A stretch of 64,000 bases of DNA from contig NC_044278.2 of NCBI RefSeq assembly GCF_004027225.2, positions 80,612,923-80,676,922 on the forward strand, read 5' to 3'. How positions within the stretch are numbered: position 1 is the stretch's first letter; every line of letters begins with the position of its first letter. The stretch is from Strigops habroptila. Its lineage: Eukaryota; Chordata; Aves; Psittaciformes; Psittacidae. A program made the translations under genes and the position numbers. This document shows, piece by piece, positions 33,545-45,092 of this stretch. Under the pieces are notes generated by a model. That model saw nothing but the letters and a program-made list of their open reading frames with translations, was not told the DNA's origin and did no database searches.

Positions 33545-34080
33545 TTTGTAAGTATGAGTGCATACATAAGACACAGAGTTCTTAGCATAATTCAGTCATC
33601 CCAGCACACTGTAACTGAGAATGAGCACCTAGAGGGCATCATGGTCAACTTGGGTGCTCCAGATCATACATTCCAGTTTTCTCCAATAGGTAGAAAACAT
33701 CCATAGGATCTTCCCTGAGGAAGATGAGGGGTTTTTCCTATCGTTGCCAGCTAATAGAGAATAGCTTTTAATTCATCAACTACTTTTTAGATGAGGTAGA
33801 TTTGAAGTGGCTGTTCCCTTGTAGCTTACCAGTTCTTTCTATCTTTTCAAAGTGACAAAAAATAATCTCCTTTCCATAAACAGGAGCTCCCTAAAATCTT
33901 TAAATGATTCTCATCCTAACAGAGCCTGTGGTATGGCAACATGGCCAAGAGGTTTGGGGCTTTGGTACTGAATGTGAAGAAGGATGGAATAAAAGCATAG
34001 CAAGATAAGAGTGGCCAGTGGCCTTCTGGGCAAAAGTACTGCTTTTGTTTCTCAGATTAGAAAAAGTAGTAACATACTCA
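33545..34080 (+). repeat. Duplicated segment B, copy 2 (B2)
   Basis: Second copy of 19692-20275, with a different and shorter central part (about 33650-33711). The last about 290 bases are almost identical to copy 1. After ACATACTCA at 34080 it passes into CCTGTAGG and unrelated sequence. Confidence 0.9.
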
Positions 34081-34879
34081 CCTGTAGGCTCTCAACCAGC
34101 TCACTCTGACTGTAAGTGCTGTAAAGTCCAACCTCTCCCTGCCTATCTTTCTTGAACAGCCTCTTGGACCCCCCTGAGCATTGATGCTCTCTCACCATTC
34201 TGCACCAGGGACAATAAAGCTTGTCTACATAATTTCCAGATTCACAAGAGAAAATGGTCACCTGAATCATGATGGAAATATGGTTTTAGTATGGAACCAT
34301 GCTGAGACCACCCACTTTAATACAAGATACGCAGCTCGAGAGTCAGTAAAAATGTGCTAAGATGCAATTATAGTTAGCAGAGTAACAAGTTATTTGTGTT
34401 GTCCTAAATGCAGAGATCTTTAGGACACCTTAACTGAAAATATTGTCTAGGGCCTCAGTTTGATTTCTTACACACAGGCAACTTAATGCCGTTTAAGATG
34501 CCATAATGAAAATAGCACCTAAAGCCTAGCAGATATGACATAAGACCTGTGCAGTCTTCCCCTTTGGAGAGGACAGCTGGAATCCAGATGACATACCTAT
34601 AGAATCTCAGATTGTACCCAAGTGATGCCCAGGGGTAGGCTGCTTCATCAAGCCCTTGATATCCACTCACTATAATGGCTGTGTGGACACCTAGTCCAAA
34701 CAGAGACACAGAAGTTAGGATGAGCTGAATCCCACCCTAGTTTTAGTTCCCTCTTCTACCAAGGAGGTTTGCATTCTGTATCCCCACAGCTGAGACCTAG
34801 TGGGAGCATTCTCCACACAGTTTTTGTAGCTTGTGCAGTTCAGAGCAAACAATGGGGATAAAGGAATCCTTTTTGTTGT
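34081..34879. other. Intergenic DNA, no gene seen
   Basis: Unique sequence with a weak CR1-like impression near 34100-34160 (CCAACCTCTCCCTGCCTATC). No coding signal. Confidence 0.5.
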
Positions 34880-35103
34880 CTGTCTCCCATGGGATGGGGA
34901 TGAGAATTGGAAAAAGGTAAAACCTGTGGGTTAAGATAAAAACAGTTTAATCATTGAAATAAAGTAAATAATAATAACAATAATAGTAATAAAAGGGAGA
35001 TAACAAAAAGAGAAAGAGAAATAAAACTCAAGAAAAAATACAAGTGATGCACACACACAATACAATTGCTCACCACCCGCTGACTGATGCCCAGCTGGTC
35101 CCT
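34880..35103 (+). mobile_element. Endogenous-retrovirus LTR fragment
   Basis: GGGATGGGGATGAGAATTGG, then GTAAAACCTGTGGGTTAAGA, then ACAGTTTAATCATTGAAATA, is the same LTR family as the copy at 57522-58056 (same strand order). It carries an internal AAT/GAAA low-complexity stretch. Both LTR ends are missing. The right edge is replaced by a CR1 fragment. Confidence 0.8.
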
Positions 35104-35105
35104 GG

Positions 35106-35185
35106 GATGGGACATCCGCAGATTGTCTGGGCAACCTATTCCAGTGTCTCACCACCATCATAGTGAAGAATTTTTTCAGACGTGA
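35106..35185 (-). mobile_element. CR1 fragment (minus strand)
   Basis: The run ACATCCGCAGATTGTCTGGG, CAACCTATTCCAGTGTCTCA, CCACCATCATAGTGAAGAAT is the reverse complement of the CR1 stretch encoding [14 protein letters not shown]. Neither end of the element is present. Confidence 0.85.
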
Positions 35186-38100
35186 AGCATATGAAAAATG
35201 TGCTGGTGACTGACTGGTGTTGCAACTGTTGACTGATGTCCCATGTTACACTAGATATGTGCACAAACACTAACCAGCCTGAAATGTGTTAAGAACATGA
35301 GAATAGTGGTTCTGGGTCAGCCAAAGGGCCTGTTCTCTTTCTAGTGCTCTCCTTGCGACTGCCCAGCACTCAGCTGGTATATTCATGGGCACACCCCAAA
35401 CCTGTCCAGCCTCTGTTTTCTGTGGAGCTGATCACTACGTATAGGAGAGAGAGTAGACGAAACCTATTACTTCATATTCTTTCTATTGTTTTACTAGAGA
35501 ATCTGAAGTTGTATATACCTTTTTTTATTATTATTATACTTGCATCAGCACTTCACTGGGTCCAAACTAAATTGAAATTATCTATCTGTCTGCAGCAAAA
35601 GTTGGGCTGAGCCCTCCATTAGTAACCAGCCATTGGTTAACTTTGTTTTTGAAATACAGCAAACTGTGGTGGAATAGGAAAATCAGACAGCTAGGGACAC
35701 TAGTTATACTTTCTGGAAGGAGGTGGAAAATTTTTGAAGGAAATTTTTTAAATATTATTATTGAGAATATCTTAAGAATAGCATGTGAGAGTGAAGTATC
35801 TTTGCTCAGCTAAAGTAGTGGAGGATGCACTGGGTTTGTTGCTAAGTTAGAGCAATAGCAGCTACTGCTCTAGGCAAATGGCTTTTTAGAATTAGAAGCC
35901 ATTACTGTCTGAAATGACACATTTAGAAAATGCCCCTACATGAATAATTAGCTCACACGGCAAAGCTGCAGCTACCTGATAGTGCAGTATTTTTCCCACT
36001 TTGGAGTTTTTTTAATTTATCTAAAACTTTCAAATTGTCGTCACTGCTAGTTTATTCCCTGTATGACAAATAAGTAGTAAATGAGGGTGTTTTCATATAT
36101 TGGAACAATTTGCATGTTTACCTTCTTTACAGCTGTTGCAAAGATGTAATTGAAACCCTGAAGAGCTTTTGCTCTTTATACTACTGAAAGCCACACTAAA
36201 AAGCTTTTTGCAAATTTTCAGTTTGAAGAACTGCGGAGTAATTATTCAAGTGTTTATGCAGAGGAAAAAAAAAAAGTATCTTCCTTTAGAGACAATATTT
36301 TGGCTCAGATTTTAGTTGTCTCTTTTCTGTTATATCTGCCTTTTCTCCAGGTCAAAAATGTCTCATTCCTTAAAAATAGTTCTCATTTGATATGGTAGAA
36401 TATCTGTGTAGTAGCTGAAAAGGAACTGGACCTGCCCTTTGTCAGTCAAATACCACACTAAATTGTCGTTTACATAATGCATGCAGTTTTCCTTTACTTA
36501 TTAAAGAAAAATGCCAAACTTTTTTGATGGCTCCCATAAATCTGCTGGAGGCCACATATCAATCTAAATGTATGGCCCAGCATTACTTTTTGCAGCTGAA
36601 CTAAAAATCTGTGCCAAATTGTATCATAAGCAGGAATAAAAGCAATAGGGATGACTTACTTCACATAATATTGTCTGCAGATTGTTATGACCAACTGCAA
36701 GTAAATGAGGAAAATATAGGTAGTCAATATTTCTAATTTAATCTTAGACATCTAAGTAAGTCATTTTAATATTAAAATTATTTTCACTATACTTTCTGCA
36801 TGGAAGATCAAAAGAATCTATGTTTTTAATAGAATTTATGCAGGAAAGCATTGACAAAAAAGTACTAGAGTACTTTTAATGTTTGTTCCTACATCAGACA
36901 TGCTGAGATGAGGCTTAAAAGGCCACCAGGGAATTCACATTTGCCTCAGTGCTGTTAGTAAAAGCTTTAATTATCTGTATTTTTTGAAAATGCTTAAAAT
37001 GAAACACAACCTAATTCTCAGTTATAGAACAATGTAGTACAGCAAAGACATTAACATCTATTTTTTCATTATAAGATGTGGGTGCACAACCAGGAAGAGC
37101 ACTAACATGATAATTTTTTAGTAAATCTTTACAGTATATAACCGTTTAGTGGAGCAGTCAAAATCAGAACCTATTCTGATTACCATAGCAGAACACTTCT
37201 GTTGTATGAGTAGACAAAGAGCTTGACTTTCTGGGATATTTTCACTCTTGCAGTCTTGTTTCCTCCCCTTTAATTGTCAGTAACTTCACTACCCAGCAAT
37301 TTTTGTGGGGGATTAGGGTTAGCCCAATTGCTTTCCCCTTCACTCTTGGCAGCATTAGTGAGGCTAGCATCTCCAGCAGAGTCTCTTGGCTCTTACTGCT
37401 GCTGAATAATGCGTGCCAGAGCTCTGTACCCTACATCAGCTTTTACCCACCCATATTGAAGGGCTTAGCAAAGGGAAGTATAATCCCAACAGAGGCTGAA
37501 CATAGACTGGGGTAGAAGTAGGCAAGGCTCGCAATGGTCTAATTCGGAGCCATGGGACTACGAGGGACCATAGAGTTTACATGACCATGCCTAGCCCTTG
37601 GATAAAGACACCCAAGATTGTTGCTTGGATTTACTTTATTGACATATTAAAGCAGCCACTGACACCTTTCAGTTTTTCCTCTGTCCACAACTTTTACAAT
37701 TCTCTACTTTTTTTCTACAGCTGAAGCCTAACAGCAGAGGGGAAACTTCCAAATGTATTGTGACAGGGAAGGGCATACTGCCCTTTTCACTTTCTGAAAT
37801 TTTAAGTACTTAACTGTTCAATTGTATATGCAGTGCAGGGGAAAAGCAACTGGGGAGAAATGTCAGTGGAATGAGGGGATAGGTAGGAATGTTCTAGATA
37901 GGAACAAGTATGCCAGGTCAGGTGGAAGTTTCACCTAGCCTAGTATTGTCTTTATAGAAGTGAGCAATAGGAAAGTTTAGAGAAGAAAGGGTGAAGCAAG
38001 GGAAGAATGCAAAGGCCCATAAAAGTAAAGCAAACATGTAATGGTATTTCCTATTCCCATTTTCAGATTCTAAACCAGTAGCAGTGGCTATCCAATTATG

Positions 38101-38615
38101 CTTGGTGGATTTCTAGTCCATGACTTTATGTAGTTACTTTTTGAACACCTGTGAACCTTTCATATCTCTATCATCTAGCAGCAGCAAAGTCTAAGGTTTA
38201 GCTGTATCATGCTAAGGAGCTTCATTCTCTTTTTGTTTCCAACCTGCCACATAATTTTATTTGATGACCATTAGTACTTGTATGGGAAAAGAATAATCAT
38301 TCCTCATTCACCTTCTCCCTTCCATGACTTTTTTTAGCCCTCTGTCATATTGTCTCCTTAGTCATCAATTACGCAAGTAAAAAGGCCTTGTTTAGTTGGT
38401 CATTCTTTGTCATTCCCTGCCTCTGATCAGTCTTCTGCTATTTTCATCTTCAGTATGGTTCTTCCTGTTCTCTTTGTAGCTTGTAGTTCTCACCAATGTA
38501 GCTACACTGATTCCTTCATAGACAGTCCTGCAATTTAGGGTCTGGAAGTGGGAAGCTGATATGTCAGACCAAAAGTCTGTTTACTGTCCTGTCTCAGGAT
38601 ATCCATCAGTAGGTA
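35186..38615. other. Gene-poor AT-rich DNA, no transposon or gene seen
   Basis: A 3.4 kb stretch with no recognisable gene and unusually little repeat content. Such TE-poor stretches beside developmental or neuronal genes sometimes hold conserved enhancers, but nothing in the sequence proves it. Confidence 0.5.
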
Positions 38616-38780
38616 TAGAATCATAGAATCATAGAATAGTTTTAGGGTTGGAAAGGACCTTAAGATCATCTAGTTCCAACCCCCCTGCGATGGGCAGGGA
38701 CACCTCGCACTAAACCATGTCACCCAAGACTCTGTCCAACCTGGCCTTGAACACCGCCAGGGGTGGAGCATTCACAACGT
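38616..38780 (-). mobile_element. CR1 3' end fragment (minus strand)
   Basis: The fragment starts with the reversed octamer tail TAGAATCATAGAATCATAG, then GGGTTGGAAAGGACCTTAAG and CACCCAAGACTCTGTCCAAC. It is a clean CR1 3' end about 165 bases long. It closely resembles the reverse complement of 7050-7222, so both belong to the same subfamily. Confidence 0.95.
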
Positions 38781-41700
38781 AGACTGTTCTTCAAGAAAGT
38801 TTGCACTTTAAACTTTAGGTTCATGCACTGCAAGTTGTTTTTTTGTTTCTTTTTTGAATGGTGCAAAATTTAGACTTGTACAAAAAAGAGTTTTTAACCA
38901 TCCCCCACCCCAGCTTTGACCCTTACTGTTCAATATTAAAGGAAAAGGTGGGTCAGTCTGCTGATTGCATGTTCTATTTCTTGGGAATCTTAAAAACAGG
39001 AAGAGATTTCCCTGTTAAGAGATTGCCTGGTGTAATAGAAAGTTCCATAAAGTAAATAAGCCCAGAATATTCATTCAAAACTATGAATTTCAAGGATAAA
39101 AGTTTTATATTCAACCTGAATAGTAATTTCCTGGGGATAAAAACCTTGGAAATCTGAAGGGAGCCCTGCTTTTGGGCAGTATAGTGGTCTGGGCAAACTC
39201 ACAAATATCCACTGCCTATAGATCTTCTATTAAACTCATAAACCTTCACTGATTAACATTTTGGTGACCTGAGAAACTGATCACATATACATTTAATGAC
39301 TGTATAAAGGAATTAATCACTTAAAATGCTGCTTCAGCATAGATCTTTTAAGTCGGTTGGAAATAATTAACTTCATGATGATTAATCTTTCAGTTAGAGT
39401 TGGAGTAATCTACATGACCTCTTCTTAAGAATATTGCTCACTACAGTTTTAATGGATATCAGATGAGCTAAGAGAGTGTTACTTGCTTTTGCTACCACCC
39501 AATAGATGTTCTGCCTCAGTACCTCTTTGTGTATGTAATTTATTTTCACTGGCATATATCTAATTAAGCAGTATCATTTTTTGAACACTTTCTTTCTTGA
39601 TGCAAAGGTTTTATAAAAGGCAAGCCCTGAAGAATCTCACAGGGCAGATCTTTCCATCTTTTGCAGCACTAATCAGCATAATACCAAAGCATAAATTGTT
39701 TGTTGGTTGTCAAATTTCCTGTTGAAATCATAAAGCCACAGGAGGTTAAGTATGCGTACAAAGTCCTATTGATTTCCAATTAACAAAGATAATGTCTATA
39801 GTCTGTGGATACTGTAGGCATAATGTTCTCATTTCTCTGGGAAACAACTATTTGTTCATTGAATTGAATGTGTATATAATAATAAATTTGAATCCACATA
39901 ACAAAATCATGCTGTTTGCATCAGGTTTTTTGCTTCAAAATTTTTGATACACAAAAATGCCTAACTTCTTTGGCAATCAGTAGAAAACAGTTAGTTATAT
40001 CTTAATTACAGATTACTTATTTACAGATACTTACAAATCTACTCTGAAAAACAACCTGAGAAATTTCATGTGCGTGTTTCTCCTCTCTTTGAGTTCTCCC
40101 CAGCACAGTTAACTCCCACTTCAGCTTAGAAAAGCAGACTGCCTTGCTCACATCATGATCTCTGACTTTTTATGAGTTTCAGCCAATCTAAGCATAATCC
40201 TTAGGTTGTTAAAAGTATATTCATCTCCAGTTCCGCCTGGAACCAGCTTTTAGCCTTATAAATGAGCTGTGTGATGCCAGAAAGAACCAAGCATTACATT
40301 TCCTACAGAATATTTTTGAGGATCCAAATTGTTTTATATTGTTTGATTTCATGTCTCTATTATCAGCCTCCTTACATTTTGTTCCCAGTATGCAGGAAGG
40401 ACAGCAAACTAAGGAAGACAAGTTAGTTGCAGAAAAATGCCATCAATTATGCATGATAGTGTCCCCCCCCTTCCCATGTCACCCATATGTCTCACATAAT
40501 ACATGTAAGATAAATATCTTCACTCTAGCTGATATTTTTACTTAGCTAACAAGAAGAAATTTCTGGAATGTCAGCTAGCAAGATCCCTTCCTGAAGGGTC
40601 CCTTAGTTTTGTACTTATTTTCAGTATCTTCTGTCAGACATTTAATAAAGTACCTTGAGCCTTTCTGTTATTAGGAGCTGGCATGACAAAGTAATAGCAA
40701 AATGATCACATGAATTCACCAGAACAGCTTCCTGCTGGAGTGAACCTAAGCTTTCTACACACTATGATGCAGGTGTTTTGAAGGTTCTTTTGCTTGCTTA
40801 ACTACATTAGCACTGATCCAGTTTTATCTGTGTCACTTCACCACTTCCTTTTGCTCACAAGGCATTTCATCACCCACAAGACCATATCTGATCTCTCACT
40901 AGCCAAAAAAGTCTGGGCAGTCGGCACATACAGGGCTTAATAGCAGAGCAGCGGTTGGAAACTGGCAGTGCATGCTCTAACTTGGGAATACTAGTCTGTG
41001 TATAAACAACTTCCAGTTTAATAATCCTAGTTTTCATTAAAATTTGTTTTCTCTCTTTATCAACCAGTAAGGCCCAGCTGACACAGGAAGGAACAATCTT
41101 GTGGTAACAAGATTTCAAAAGACAAGTTAAATTTGTTCATGTAGAAAAGGAAGGACCTGAGAAGTAGGAAGTGCTGAGAACAACAGATAGGCTTATGAGA
41201 AGTTTATAGGCTCTAAGAAGCTCTTCTGATACCAGAAGGGCCTGCTTTGCACAACCTCCAAGTCTAGACTAACACAACAAACCAGAATGTGACAGAGATA
41301 TTTTTTTTCCACAAGAAGCTGTTTTTCTCAGATGGTCTAAAAGCCCAGAAGGGAAACATCCACCCTCAATTTAGGGATTATTATGGCTTTTGCTCTTGGC
41401 AAATCCAGCCTCCTTGGTTTCTAAAGCTATAAGGTCTACAAACAAGGACTTCATTCTCAGCACTACCAATTGCTTTTGTGTTAACTAGCTAGGATTTGTA
41501 GCTTTTAATGTTTCCCCTCATTTCCCCTTCTACCTGCAGAAGTTGATTTTCAGCTGAGGATGTTAGTTTTCCTATGTTTCCTCTGTTGTCAGTACCATAA
41601 AAGAGTCACTGTCATGGGTGAGGCAAAGCACCTTCCCTTAGGCTCTTGCTCTCAGTTGCTGCTCTCTCCATGGATCATATGGGAATCCTGAGGTGAGTCT

Positions 41701-42055
41701 CCCAAGCAAAATTAGCATCATGAACATCCCAGGGACTTCAATTGACCTACCTGAAAAACAAGGCAGTATTTAACCCTACTTATAAGGAGACTGCAGATGA
41801 GGAGTGTTGAACTGATAGACACAATAATCACTAACTACCCAGAGCAGTAGCAGCTCTCTCCTCATATAGTCTTTGCGTTTGTATGCAATTGCACATGCTA
41901 ACTGCAGAACTAACTCAGTTAGTCAGAACTAACTCAGTTAATTAGAACTAACTCAGTATAGCTAGATGATTTTGTATGTCCTTTTTTCAAGACTGGTAAT
42001 GCTGCTTGCATCACAACAGCTGATCTAGGATTGGAGTCATCAGTTAAGAGATTTG
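38781..42055. other. Gene-poor AT-rich DNA, no gene seen
   Basis: No coding or RNA gene recognised. One small minisatellite lies near 41.9 kb (listed). Confidence 0.5.
41906..41958. repeat. 19-base minisatellite (AGAACTAACTCAGTTAGTC)
   Basis: Nearly three tandem units, the second with TTAATT instead of TTAGTC at its end. Confidence 0.9.
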
Positions 42056-42262
42056 CAGAATGACAGAATGGTTGAGGTTGGCAGCCACCTCTGGAGACTG
42101 CCCTCCAACCCTGTGCTCAAAGTAGGGTCACCAAGAGCTGGTTACTCAGGACCATGTCCAGATGGCTTTTGAGTATTTCCAAGGATGGAGGCTCCACAAC
42201 CTTTCCGGACAACCTGTTGCAGTGTTCAACCACCCTCGCAGTAAAAAATAAGTTTTATCTTC
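42056..42262 (-). mobile_element. CR1 3' fragment, older (minus strand)
   Basis: The run CAGAATGGTTGAGGTTGGCA, CTGGTTACTCAGGACCATGT, GTTGCAGTGTTCAACCACCC is the reverse complement of a CR1 3' end. The subfamily has GTGGAGCCTCCATCC-type sequence in its UTR. It is more diverged than the 38.6 kb copy. Confidence 0.88.
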
Positions 42263-45015
42263 AGGCAGAATTTCATGTGTTAGCTTGTACCCGCATGTTT
42301 CAATGAATTTGTGCCCAAATTAGTGGTTCTATTTATAGTGTGGTATTTGTTTCACCTAGAGACTGACTTAGGTGGCTTAGAGTAAATGTCTAAGGCAATG
42401 TTGCACCTATACAGTGTGGGACCAGCCACCTGTATGTACAGTGTGTCTAAGAGCAGGTGGGAAGGGTCCCAAGCAGAGCCAGGGAATGAGGTGAGAGGTA
42501 AGCAGTGTGGGTGGTAAAGGACCAGTGCTTGTCTGCTGCATTGCTGCACCCTGTAAGGAACAGCATTTATTTCCCCCTAAAGATGCCTGAGGGATTAATT
42601 ACATCCATAATACTTGACATTTTCACCATACAGAGGTCTTTGTGCTATTAATGTAGCATTCCCTTGGCTCCTTTGCGTGTAATCTCTAATGAGGACACAG
42701 AAAGGGAGAGATTTAAAACATATACTCTCCATATATTAGGGGATAGATACTGAGAATCAGCATTCTGTATGATTTTCTTCTTAGTAGATAGTTTGAGGCA
42801 AAAGTCAGGTCTTTAATTGTTTCATAGATGGTTCAAGAGACTCAGTACCTTCTTTTTGTGGCCTGGGAAACATTTATTCTCTAAGATGTCACTAACTCAT
42901 ACACATCCTTCTTATTACAGATATCATACTTCACTTATGGTGTCTCTGCTGTTAGCCTAAAAAGTGGTACCATCGCTATCCTCCAGCCTAATATTCCAAT
43001 ATTGGTATGTATGCACCCAAAAAGAAATTTTATCTTTTACAGGACTGCATTGTGACTGATCCAGAGTCTTGTTGGTAATCTGTGTCAGGAACAGGAAACC
43101 AAACTAATTTCCCTAATGTCACTTCAGCAATTTACACTGGAAAATATGTTACAGTGTAATCCAAAGTCTAGGGAAGTCTTCTAGTGACTCTCAGGGACCT
43201 TAAAGCCAGGAGTTACTTCATTTTTGGCATTACACCTATGTAGTTGAATTCAGACCAAGCATTTCTTTTCCACTACAGAAACTGCCTCAAGAAACAGTGG
43301 TTGGTTGTCAGCTCTTCCTTTGCTTGTGTACACCAGCCTGGCTGACATATTCCTTTTCTGTATTATAACATTAACACGAAGCTTTGGGAACTTATTAGGA
43401 AAAGCTTAGGGCGCTTTCTTACATGGAGATAGGAGAGGAGATAAGAAGTTTTGCAAACCCTCAGATAAAGAATATGTAATAACCATTGTCTTTAATAAGA
43501 CCTCACTTACCAGTCTTCAACATCGGAAAGGTATTCATTTTATCTTTACTTCTGCTTTCCAACAGATATCATTAGTGACAAGAAAGTTGAGAAATAAAGT
43601 AATGGAACATTATTTTGTTCAACAACTGGGCTAGCTTGTTGTTTTAGTTTTCTCTTAAAAACTTTCCCTAATTCTGCTTTCCCAATGGAAGGATAGTGGG
43701 TAGAGACTCATTTATCTAGCTCCAGCACTTGTATCTGGAGCAAGTATATCTTGCTTATATCTCTTTCTATGCAAACAAATAAATAAATATTTTAATATAA
43801 TAATTCCCTTCCTAATTGTAGGAGAAAGGTTAGATGCTTTTGAAGGCCTCCAGAGGGAGATCCACTCCAACTAAAATGAATTTTAAAATTCAATAATGTC
43901 AATAACTAAGTGCTTAATTTTGGTGAATTTGAGCTCTTTTTGGACATCTTCAAAAGCACCTTATTCCCTCTATTGTTGATTCATCTACTTGAAGAACTGA
44001 CTCAACAGGTAGATGCTTAACATTTAGACACAACCAAATCCCCAAATCCCCAATAAAACAAAGGCAGAATTCTTTTCAGATGGGACAGCTCCTTTATTTT
44101 TATGTCTGCATGTGGTATGACAAATCATATTTATCACATATTTTTGACCATCTGTACTGAAATCTCCTTGGCATTTCAAACATCTCTTCTAATTGTTTCT
44201 CTTTCTTCTCAGGCTGTAAAACTGGATCAGGCACCAAGGAGTTGTGTAATGCTGGAGGGTATAAGATCAGATCTTTCTCATATGCATCAGAGATAGAATT
44301 CTGAGAAAAGCATACAGTAGTCAGAAAAAATGGAAGAAAATGCTTGATGGTATAATTTTTAATAATAGCCAGACAGCAAGATTTTCCAATGTTACGTTAC
44401 CTTATGGTAACCATCCCTGGACAGTGCTAAAATATTCCTTCATTCTATACTGCATGTACTACCTGTGTACAGAATGCTTGTGTTATCTGTGATTTTAGAA
44501 ACGTGGTTTGAGGACATAAGGCTTTTTAGTGGAAATTTTATCTCTTTTTTAAAAGAAAAAAGTACTAACTGTTGCTTAGGCATCATGTCCCTCCCCCTGC
44601 TAAGTTTAGGGCCTGTTGACCCACCTCAAGCCAAATTTGAAGACATGTAAGACTTACAAAGACAGTTGTGTTACCACCCTTGTAATGAATACTGACGTCT
44701 GGGTGGAAAGAAGGTCCAGGCTAATGGCCCAAATAAGAGAAAGCTTAAAGGATCTAACTGATGCTTCAGCACATGTGTTTGTCTAGGATAACAATGTCAT
44801 TGCTGCCTCTTGTTTCATTGGCTTGCATTAAGGGTATGCAGAAGTGTTGGGACTATTGTGATGGGGAGGCTCTAGAGGGGAAGATTGTTCATCTGTATTG
44901 GATCTGGGCTTCATTTACTTTCCTGCTTATAGAACGACTACACTTTTTAAGCTCTTTACTTGTAAAATATGTGTGGTTCTGAGTATAGGAGCAGAAGTCT
45001 CGATTTATGCCTTAT
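42263..45015. other. Gene-poor DNA, no gene seen
   Basis: AT-rich unique sequence. Short open frames (fewer than 75 codons) show no domain. Confidence 0.5.
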
Positions 45016-45092
45016 TCATAGAATCATAAAATAGTTATGGTTGGAAAGGACCTTAAGATCATCTAGTTCCAACCCCCCTGCCATGGGCAGGG
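45016..45092 (-). mobile_element. CR1 3' end, very short copy (minus strand)
   Basis: TCATAGAATCATAAAATAG, then GGTTGGAAAGGACCTTAAGA and CCCCCTGCCATGGGCAGG. Only the last about 77 bases of a CR1 were inserted. Sequence quality is high, so the insertion is relatively recent. Confidence 0.9.

Noticed and set aside
19309-34080. Terminal inverted repeats marking A...B as a DNA transposon
   Set aside because: The start of A and the reverse complement of the end of B do not match, and no clear target-site duplication is visible.
41906-41958. Possible CRISPR-like or regulatory direct repeats
   Set aside because: Units are directly adjacent without spacers; this is a plain minisatellite in a vertebrate genome.
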